A stretch of 9,559 nucleotides of DNA from an uncultured bacterium (GTDB lineage: Bacteria > Bdellovibrionota_C > UBA2361 > SZUA-149 > CALKYB01): positions 1-9,559 of the forward strand of contig CALKYB010000101.1 in assembly GCA_938003565.1 (NCBI GenBank), in the 5' to 3' direction. Both the position numbers and the translations under genes were made by a program. How positions within the stretch are numbered: the stretch's first letter is position 1; each line of letters begins with the position of its first letter. The notes under the pieces were generated by a model that saw nothing but the letters and a program-made list of their open reading frames with translations, ran no database searches and had not been told where the DNA came from. Positions 1 through 4,737 of this stretch are shown one piece after another.

Positions 1-1021
1 CTCCAATACCATCGGAGATTTCACCTGAAATTCTCATTTCAAATTCTTTCGCTAGCTCAGGTTTACTACTTTTCCAAGAACTATACTCATCCCGCCAAGA
101 AGCAACTGTCTCCTTCATCGACTCATGCTTCTTGGCGAACAATTGGCTAACCGACTCAGGAACTAGAAACTCCTTATCAACGGGCCAGCCCATTTCAGAC
201 TTAGCCAGCTTGCTTTCATCTGGACCAAGAGGGCTTCCGTGAACTCCACCTGTTCCAGCCTTATTGGGACTACCTTTACCGATGACGGTCCGAGCGAGAA
301 TTAGAGAGGGCTTTTTCGTCTCTGATTTCGCCCACTCCAAAGCATTGTCAATTTCCTCGAAATTGTGACCATCGATCTTTTTTACAGCCCATCCATAACT
401 CTCATATCTCTTCGCTACATCTTCAGTAAAAGCGAGTTGAGTGCTACCGGCAATACTTATCTGATTATCATCAAATATTACGTTTAAGTTACCCAAACCA
501 AGATGCCCAGCTAAGGAAGAAGCCTCAGAGCTGATACCTTCCATCAAGCATCCATCCCCAAGCATACAGTAAACATTATGACTAAAAAGATCTTCACCAT
601 ACTTCGCAGCCATATGCTTTTGTCCGATCGCCATACCAACCGCATTAGCTACACCTTGACCAAGAGGTCCCGTCGTACATTCAACTCCCGGGGTCTCAAA
701 AGACTCTGGATGACCAGGTGTTGGACTATTGGCTTGACGAAAATTTTTCAAGTCCTCCATGCTGAGATCGTAACCTGCAAGATGAAGTAGAGAGTAGAGA
801 AACATTGATCCATGACCATTAGAGAGCACAAAACGATCTCTAGCTAACCAAGCGGGATCTTTGGGATCGTATTGAAGATGCTTAAGCCAAAGCACAGCAC
901 CAATTTCAGCCACACCCATAGGCATACCCGGGTGACCACTGTTAGCCCTGTTGACGGAATCCACTGATAAGAAGCGGATGGTATTTGCCACCTCAGTTAG
1001 GCTTTCTGAGCTTACTTCCAT
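1..1021 (-). CDS. tkt: Transketolase, N-terminal part (cut by window edge)
   Basis: This is the first 340 codons of a transketolase; the gene runs off the left edge, so its C-terminal half is not visible. The thiamine-diphosphate (PP) domain is plain: GHPG at residues 29-32, GHGS at 69-72, GPLGQG at 118-123, the cofactor motif starting GDG at 155-157 and closing with DDN at 184-186, and the GGVHGSPLG segment around 258-266 with its active-site histidine (H261). Transketolases move two-carbon units between sugar phosphates in the cytosol and supply erythrose 4-phosphate and pentose phosphates. The start is the ATG at 1021-1019, supported by the Shine-Dalgarno AGAAGGA nine bases upstream and by the family-typical N-terminus. 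It is transcribed divergently from the rest of the window. Its erythrose 4-phosphate is a substrate of the DAHP synthase at 2251-3276, a possible reason for the proximity. I see nothing odd in the visible part. Confidence 0.96.
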   Translation of the reverse strand, partial: MEVSSESLTEVANTIRFLSVDSVNRANSGHPGMPMGVAEIGAVLWLKHLQYDPKDPAWLARDRFVLSNGHGSMFLYSLLHLAGYDLSMEDLKNFRQANSPTPGHPESFETPGVECTTGPLGQGVANAVGMAIGQKHMAAKYGEDLFSHNVYCMLGDGCLMEGISSEASSLAGHLGLGNLNVIFDDNQISIAGSTQLAFTEDVAKRYESYGWAVKKIDGHNFEEIDNALEWAKSETKKPSLILARTVIGKGSPNKAGTGGVHGSPLGPDESKLAKSEMGWPVDKEFLVPESVSQLFAKKHESMKETVASWRDEYSSWKSSKPELAKEFEMRISGEISDGIG

Positions 1022-1030
1022 GGGTGCATT

Positions 1031-1037
1031 TCCTTCT
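1031..1037 (-). promoter_or_regulatory. Shine-Dalgarno site of transketolase
   Basis: On the - strand the bases read AGAAGGA, nine bases before the ATG ending at 1021. This is one of only two clear Shine-Dalgarno sites in the window and it fixes the transketolase start. Confidence 0.65.
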
Positions 1038-1279
1038 ATTAATCACTGCCTTTCATAAACATGCTAAGAGGATAACAAGGTTTTTTTGAGCTTTAGAACG
1101 AGACTAGTTCAGCCACCGCACAAACCTTCCCTCTACGCCGAAACTATTTTCTAAAGGCTTAAACCACTGGCGAAGAACTGAGACAAGTTGACCTGGAGAT
1201 TACATACTCATCAACTGTAAAATTAGGTGATTCCTCTAGGTATATATCTGATTTAACTCAATTTTATAGGTACCCTAAA

Positions 1280-1461
1280 AATCGGTTACCAGAGAAATAA
1301 ATCTATCATACAAATTTGGTACGAAACTTGTATATCACTAGTCCAGACCGATTAACTGACTTCTAGATCCCCAAAACCTTTGAAGTCAGATTCAAATACC
1401 TTCACTTCACATAGGGCCGAAGATATCCCTCTCTGCTATTTCTTCGGCCCTTCTTTTTTTT
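1280..1461 (+). ncRNA. Candidate structured small RNA or terminated leader
   Basis: Several inverted repeats are packed into about 180 bases that end in an intrinsic terminator. AATCGGT (1280-1286) pairs with ACCGATT (1347-1353) and encloses ATACAA (1308-1313) pairing with TTGTAT (1328-1333). CTGACTTC (1356-1363) pairs with GAAGTCAG (1382-1389), and the terminator hairpin follows at 1414-1450. No gene on the + strand within the window ends upstream of this terminator; the neighbour on that side is the divergent transketolase. An independent small RNA, or the terminated leader of the thioredoxin-fold gene, would explain it. I do not recognise any known RNA family (6S, tmRNA, RNase P, SRP or a known riboswitch). 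The 5' end is undefined; TTACCA (1286-1291) and TACAAA (1309-1314), 17 bases apart, are a weak promoter candidate that would give a shorter RNA of about 140 bases. The individual 6-7 bp stems could be chance; the terminator is the solid part. Confidence 0.33.
1414..1461 (+). terminator. Rho-independent terminator
   Basis: GGGCCGAAGA (1414-1423) and TCTTCGGCCC (1441-1450) form a perfect 10-bp G+C-rich stem around a 17-base loop. It is followed at once by a T-rich tract with eight consecutive T (1454-1461). The T run is only on the + strand side, so the direction is +. It stands 155 bases before the thioredoxin-fold start codon and after no visible + strand gene, so it must end a small RNA, a leader transcript or read-through antisense to transketolase. 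Confidence 0.75.
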
Positions 1462-1604
1462 CAGAACAACAATCGCAATTTTCTCCAAGGGTTGGTAGAA
1501 GAGGCCTCAATAATCCCGACCTAGGTGTGTGCCACCGAGTTATTGCAAATGGTTGGATAGAGTTTGATCCTCGAAGAATAGTCTGGTCGTCTACACCTAA
1601 ATCT

Positions 1605-1609
1605 GGGAG
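1605..1609 (+). promoter_or_regulatory. Shine-Dalgarno site deciding the start at 1617
   Basis: GGGAG lies seven bases before the ATG at 1617. It favours that start over the next in-frame ATG at 1638 and over a far-upstream TTG at 1380, whose reading frame would run through the terminator at 1414-1461. Confidence 0.55.
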
Positions 1610-1616
1610 CTTAGCA

Positions 1617-2168
1617 ATGGAAAGAAAACTAGATGGTATGAAATTAAAGTTAGGTGACGAAGCACCCTACTTCAATCTGCCCGGGACTGACGGAAAGCGC
1701 TACTCCTTACATGATTTTGATAATCACAAAGCACTAGCTGTTCTTTTTACCTGTAATCATTGCCCCTATGTCCAAGGTTGGGACGAAAGACTTGTTACAC
1801 TCCAGTCCCGTTTTGTGGATGATGGATTCCAACTGGTTGCAATTTGCTCCAATGATCAAGAGAGCTACCCTGAAGACTCCTTCGATAATATGGTTAAAAA
1901 AAGCAAGAGTCAGGACTTTGTGTTCCCATATCTACATGATGAGAATCAAAGTGTTGCTAAAGCCTACGATGCTGCTTGCACACCCGAGGTTTATTTGTTC
2001 GACTCCGAGCTTAAACTTAAGTATCACGGCCGCATTGATGACAACTACAAAGATGAGAAAATGGTGAGCTCCAAAGACCTCGAAACTGCAGTGGTATCAC
2101 TTATAGAAGGTGGAGAGCCAAACAATCCTCTCACCCCGGCTATAGGATGCTCAATAAAATGGAAGTAA
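1617..2168 (+). CDS. Thioredoxin-fold peroxiredoxin-like protein (PRX_like1 type)
   Basis: A 183-residue soluble protein of the AhpC/TSA-thioredoxin superfamily. The N-terminal KLGDEAPYFNLPGTDGK stretch (residues 11-27) is the usual peroxiredoxin-like opening. A redox motif Cys46-Asn-His-Cys49 sits in FTCNHCPYVQ (44-53), and the cis-proline segment CTPEVYLFD is at 121-129, with Cys121 beside it. The C-terminal GCSIKWK (177-183) is typical of the PRX_like1 group, whose physiological substrate is not settled. The CNHC motif suggests thiol-disulfide exchange or peroxide reduction in the cytosol; no signal peptide or membrane segment is visible. The start was chosen from the GGGAG site at 1605-1609 and because homologous sequence begins just after it. 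DAHP synthase follows 82 bases downstream. Family confidence is high; the exact reaction is unknown. Confidence 0.9.
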   Translation: MERKLDGMKLKLGDEAPYFNLPGTDGKRYSLHDFDNHKALAVLFTCNHCPYVQGWDERLVTLQSRFVDDGFQLVAICSNDQESYPEDSFDNMVKKSKSQDFVFPYLHDENQSVAKAYDAACTPEVYLFDSELKLKYHGRIDDNYKDEKMVSSKDLETAVVSLIEGGEPNNPLTPAIGCSIKWK

Positions 2169-2217
2169 ACTTTAGAGCTTGAGCTACTCCTCGACTAGCA
2201 GAAACATTAAAGTTTAC
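2165..2217. repeat. Perfect 10-bp inverted repeat across a stop codon
   Basis: GTAAACTTTA (2165-2174) is perfectly complementary to TAAAGTTTAC (2208-2217) across a 33-base loop. The left arm includes the TAA stop (2166-2168) of the thioredoxin-fold gene; the right arm overlaps the putative -35 box of the DAHP synthase promoter. An inner GCTA/TAGC pair could extend it. There is no T run after it, so it is not a standard intrinsic terminator; it may be a 3'-end stabilising hairpin or a protein-binding site. Confidence 0.45.
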
Positions 2218-2242
2218 AGATGAAAACAAAGAAACCTAATAT
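2213..2242 (+). promoter_or_regulatory. Candidate promoter of DAHP synthase gene
   Basis: TTTACA (2213-2218, five of six matches to TTGACA) is followed after 18 bases by TAATAT (2237-2242, four of six matches to TATAAT). Transcription would start around 2249-2251, at or next to the ATG at 2251, where no Shine-Dalgarno is visible. The mRNA could then be leaderless. Hexamers of this quality can occur by chance in A+T-rich spacers. Confidence 0.35.
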
Positions 2243-2250
2243 TTAACGCT

Positions 2251-3276
2251 ATGATTATTGTTCTTAAATCTAACGCTTCTGAATCTGATGCCCAAATAGT
2301 TCGGGATAAGATTACGGAAATAGGCCTTGAACCGCTCTATCTTCCAGGGGAAGAAAAAATTGTAATTGGCGCAATTGGTGACGAGAGGAAGTTGGAAAAA
2401 CTAGAACTCAAATCCCTGTCCTTCGTCGAGCGGGTTGTTCCAATCCTAAAACCTTATCAACTTTGCAATAGAGAATTCAAAAAGGATAACACTATTGTAA
2501 AGGTTAAAGATGTTGCAATTGGTGGGAAAGAGGTGATCCACATTGCTGGCCCATGCTCGGTTGAAAGTGAAGAGCAAATAATTAAAACAGCTATCGCTGT
2601 AAAGAAAGCCGGTGCAAAAATCTTACGAGGTGGAGCTTTTAAACCGCGCACCTCTCCTTACGCTTTTCAGGGACTGGAAGAAGAAGGGCTTAAATTTTTA
2701 GATCAAGCGCGCAAAGAGACTGGTCTTCCAATCGTTACTGAAATTGTTAGCGAATACCACCTAGATCTAGTGGGCAAAACAACTGACATGTTTCAAATTG
2801 GAGCTCGAAACGCACAAAACTTTCGATTATTAAAAGCTGTAGGTGGAACGAAAATACCTGTTTTGCTAAAGCGTGGTCCAGCATCTAGCTTGTCAGAGTT
2901 TTTAATGGCAGCTGAATATATCAACTCCGAAGGCAACCCGAATGTTGTTTTATGTGAGCGTGGAATTAAGAGTTTCTTCACAGACACCCGCAACACCTTC
3001 GACCTCTCAATAATTCCATTGCTGAAAAAAGAAACTCATCTGCCAGTTATCGCAGACCCAAGTCACGGCACTGGAGTGCGAGATTTAGTAGCCCCTATGT
3101 CTTTGGCAGCTATCGCTGCTGGAGCAGATGGCGTGATTATCGAGGTTCACCCAGAGCCAGAAAAGGCTCTTTCCGACGGTTTTCAACAGCTTACTCCAGA
3201 CAACTACGCTCAACTAACTGGCCGCATGGCTCTGGTGGCGGAATCCGTACAGCGTTTCGCAACAAATAGTGGCTAA
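2251..3276 (+). CDS. aroF: 3-deoxy-7-phosphoheptulonate (DAHP) synthase, type I-beta
   Basis: A 341-residue DAHP synthase, which condenses phosphoenolpyruvate with erythrose 4-phosphate as the first step of the shikimate pathway. Residues 1 to about 70 (MIIVLK to ILKPYQL) match the ferredoxin-like regulatory domain of the Thermotoga maritima type, and the rest is the TIM barrel. Metal ligands fall at the T. maritima positions: Cys102 (GPCSVES), His272 (DPSHGTG), Glu298 (EVHPEP) and Asp309 (SDG). LRGGAFKPRTSPYAFQG (125-141) and KRGP (207-210) bind phosphate and substrate. Length and start agree with the family. In T. maritima the N-terminal domain gives tyrosine/phenylalanine feedback control, using His29 and Ser31 as I recall; here those positions are Leu29 and Leu31, so ligand choice may differ. 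No Shine-Dalgarno is visible. The name aroF follows common usage for this family; aroG or aroA is used in some genomes. Confidence 0.96.
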   Translation: MIIVLKSNASESDAQIVRDKITEIGLEPLYLPGEEKIVIGAIGDERKLEKLELKSLSFVERVVPILKPYQLCNREFKKDNTIVKVKDVAIGGKEVIHIAGPCSVESEEQIIKTAIAVKKAGAKILRGGAFKPRTSPYAFQGLEEEGLKFLDQARKETGLPIVTEIVSEYHLDLVGKTTDMFQIGARNAQNFRLLKAVGGTKIPVLLKRGPASSLSEFLMAAEYINSEGNPNVVLCERGIKSFFTDTRNTFDLSIIPLLKKETHLPVIADPSHGTGVRDLVAPMSLAAIAAGADGVIIEVHPEPEKALSDGFQQLTPDNYAQLTGRMALVAESVQRFATNSG

Positions 3277-3300
3277 ATGCGTGAATACCTGTGTTTCCGA

Positions 3301-3329
3301 GTGACCTAGACCCCTTAATAGGCTATATC
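3301..3329 (+). promoter_or_regulatory. Weak candidate promoter of the 128-residue gene
   Basis: GTGACC (3301-3306) and TATATC (3324-3329) are 17 bases apart, each matching the consensus hexamer at four of six positions. A start seven bases after the -10 would fall at 3337, the A of the ATG, again implying a leaderless mRNA. No Shine-Dalgarno precedes the gene. Chance is a real alternative. Confidence 0.22.
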
Positions 3330-3336
3330 TACGGCT

Positions 3337-3723
3337 ATGGATTTATATAGCTACTTTCAACCGCACCATAATTCAAAACTCAGAAGTAAACCCCTAAGGC
3401 TACAAGAGCTCGGAGAGTTGGAAGCTGCGGCCGCAGAATTAAAAAAGTCCTTGAAGAGAGCTGAGATTCGCTGCCAATCAAGTGAAGAAGAGCACCCCAA
3501 CAACCCTATTAAAAAAGAGCATTTTGCCCAAATTATTGTCGCTCTGGACTATGTCCTTGAGTCACTACAAACGCTAAATACTGCTCATCCAGGGGACGAC
3601 ACATCAATCTTAGAAGAACTACTCGAAGAAAGAAGTAATGCCCCAGGCTGGGAGAATTGGGTTATTATGCTAAAAAGGCGGCTAGAAACAGAAGCTATTG
3701 CAGAGAAAAATGCCAATTCTTAA
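3337..3723 (+). CDS. Hypothetical helical protein, 128 residues
   Basis: I do not recognise this protein. It is hydrophilic and charged, with no signal peptide or membrane segment. The first 20 residues are basic and aromatic (MDLYSYFQPHHN, then LRSKPLRLQ). Residues 22-45 (LQELGELEAAAAELKKSLKRAEIR) look strongly helical and could form a coiled coil. A proline- and asparagine-bearing hinge (54-58) leads to a second helix-prone stretch (61-81), then an acidic segment (86-100) and a tryptophan-containing helix (104-124). It has one cysteine (Cys46) and no visible catalytic motif. It begins 60 bases after DAHP synthase and ends 187 bases before the LOG-family gene. A small adaptor or structural protein is possible, but that is a guess. 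The clean open frame, same-strand context and protein-like composition support it being real. Confidence 0.72.
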   Translation: MDLYSYFQPHHNSKLRSKPLRLQELGELEAAAAELKKSLKRAEIRCQSSEEEHPNNPIKKEHFAQIIVALDYVLESLQTLNTAHPGDDTSILEELLEERSNAPGWENWVIMLKRRLETEAIAEKNANS

Positions 3724-3910
3724 AAGCCCTCTTGCAAATCTCTGCTATTTTTCGGACAGAAGCTAGCTAGTAAATTTCTAAAGTCATACCATTTCAACAG
3801 TGCTAAAATGATGCCTAGAAACCATAATGCTGTTTTTGCTTTTTCTAATTTACATACTAACTAAACGCTAACTTACTAAAGAATAAATACTTAAGAGCTA
3901 CCGAAAAACT

Positions 3911-4624
3911 ATGTCAATGAACAGTTACCTAAAAATGTTTAGCCCTCGTCGATTGAGACTAACCAATCGGCTGAGAACGATGCGAGAGAGAATCATTTTA
4001 CTTGAAGATGAACTTAGTAAGCACACTTCTCAGCACTATCGAGTTTGCATTTTTGGAAGCGCTAGAACCAAACCAGATGATGATTACTATAGAATGACCT
4101 ACCGTCTAGCTTACCTACTAGGTGAAAAAGGTCTAGACGTTCTTACAGGTGGTGGGCCAGGTTTGATGCAAGCTGGTAACTCTGGTGTCCAAGATGGTAG
4201 AGATGCGGCTGGCACTCAAAGTATCTCCTACGGTCTATCGATCGAACTCGGCGCCCTTGGCAAACTGGAACGACCCAGTCAGCACCTTGACATAAAACAC
4301 CATCATAATCGCTTTTCCTCAAGACTGGATGACTTTATGAGATTATCCAATGCTGTAGTTGTAACCCCTGGAGGTATAGGCACCCTGCTAGAACTATACT
4401 TCGCTTGGCAGCTACTGCAGGTCCAACATTTACCGGCTCGTCCTATTATATTATTACACGAAGATTTTTGGCGTGGAATAATTGATTGGATGAAAGAAAC
4501 TCAATTAGAGCAAGGCTTAGTAAGTGAGGAAGACTTTAGATTTCTACATTTCGCAAAAACACCGGAAGAAGCGATGGAAATTGTAAGTGCGGACTTCGAG
4601 GAATTTAGCAGCAAGTCGGCATAA
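3911..4624 (+). CDS. LOG-family protein (Rossmann-fold nucleotide hydrolase type)
   Basis: A 237-residue member of the LOG / lysine-decarboxylase-like family (TIGR00730-like). The Rossmann-fold core begins at VCIFGSAR (45-52). TGGGPGLMQAGN (79-90) and TPGGIGTLLE (152-161) are the two signature motifs that bind the nucleotide phosphate; Glu161 is the expected catalytic acid. The segment HHNRFSSRLDDFMRLSNAV (131-149) takes the place of the usual RK..M motif before PGG. Well-studied members release a free base from nucleoside 5'-monophosphates (cytokinin activation by LOG, purine nucleotide cleavage by PpnN); older annotations as lysine decarboxylase are misleading. About 43 N-terminal residues precede the core: a basic stretch, then a short helix (about 22-38), possibly for oligomerisation. 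The substrate is unknown. The ATG at 3911 has no good Shine-Dalgarno, and an ATG two codons later (3917) is equally possible. Confidence 0.88.
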   Translation: MSMNSYLKMFSPRRLRLTNRLRTMRERIILLEDELSKHTSQHYRVCIFGSARTKPDDDYYRMTYRLAYLLGEKGLDVLTGGGPGLMQAGNSGVQDGRDAAGTQSISYGLSIELGALGKLERPSQHLDIKHHHNRFSSRLDDFMRLSNAVVVTPGGIGTLLELYFAWQLLQVQHLPARPIILLHEDFWRGIIDWMKETQLEQGLVSEEDFRFLHFAKTPEEAMEIVSADFEEFSSKSA

Positions 4625-4688
4625 AGCTCACTTACTGACTTGGTTTCTAAAACATGCTACTTCCGAACTGAACTACCCACAATACTAA

Positions 4689-4718
4689 GCTAGCTTGTTT
4701 ATAGTTTAACAAGCTAGC
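4689..4718. promoter_or_regulatory. Perfect palindrome over a -10-like box; candidate trpE(G) operator
   Basis: GCTAGCTTGTT (4689-4699) and AACAAGCTAGC (4708-4718) are perfect 11-bp inverted arms around an eight-base centre. TATAGT (4700-4705), five of six matches to the -10 consensus, lies within that centre. A start near 4712 would give a leader of roughly 26 bases before the ATG at 4738. No good -35 hexamer is seen about 17 bases upstream. There is no T run on either side, so it is not a normal intrinsic terminator. A repressor operator covering the -10, as trp repressors use in other bacteria, fits the geometry, but the sequence is not the E. coli TrpR consensus. A weak terminator of the LOG-family gene is the alternative. 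Confidence 0.42.
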
Positions 4719-4737
4719 AAAATTTGACTAAGATGTG

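Larger units (their letters stand above)
1022..1616. other. Divergent intergenic region, 595 bases
   Basis: No convincing protein gene lies here. The left part (1022-1279) must hold the transketolase promoter; a loose candidate on the - strand is TTGTTA (1078-1073) and TATGAA (1057-1052), but the 15-base spacing makes it weak. The middle (1280-1461) carries several inverted repeats and a strong + strand terminator, listed separately. The right part (1462-1616) is the leader of the thioredoxin-fold gene. In it TAGGTGT (1522-1528) can pair with ACACCTA (1593-1599), and CGACC (1517-1521) with GGTCG (1585-1589), in a crossing arrangement. Pairings this short are expected by chance at this length. 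A reading frame stays open from 1380 into the downstream gene but does not look like protein. Confidence 0.6.

Noticed and set aside
578..790. A 70-codon + strand frame inside the transketolase gene.
   Set aside because: It is antisense to a clearly coding transketolase segment, with no protein-like composition or ribosome binding site.
1559..1571. AGAGTTTGATCCT, identical to the start of the conserved 16S rRNA 5' sequence.
   Set aside because: The match stops after 13 bases and no 16S rRNA sequence follows; a protein gene starts 45 bases later.
1522..1599. Possible pseudoknot in the leader of the thioredoxin-fold gene (TAGGTGT/ACACCTA crossing CGACC/GGTCG).
   Set aside because: Complementary stretches of 5-7 bases are expected by chance in about 150 bases; without comparative data it is not supportable as a riboswitch.
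1380..1616. An open frame from a TTG at 1380 that would add 79 residues to the thioredoxin-fold protein.
   Set aside because: It runs straight through the intrinsic terminator at 1414-1461, the extra residues resemble no part of the family, and a good Shine-Dalgarno (1605-1609) supports the ATG at 1617.
2457..2996. Two - strand frames (2457-2651 and 2793-2996) inside DAHP synthase.
   Set aside because: They are opposite highly conserved catalytic sequence and have no recognisable product.
4656..4673. Short frame MLLPN as a trp leader peptide.
   Set aside because: It contains no tryptophan codon and is not followed by mutually exclusive hairpins, so it does not fit attenuation.
4689..4718. 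Intrinsic terminator for the LOG-family gene.
   Set aside because: Neither side of the hairpin has a T run and the stem is A+T-containing; an operator explains the -10-like centre better, although a weak terminator is not excluded.
4706..4734. TTAACA-17-TAAGAT as a trpE(G) promoter.
   Set aside because: Transcription would start near 4741, past the start codon, and no later in-frame start would keep the conserved N-terminus.
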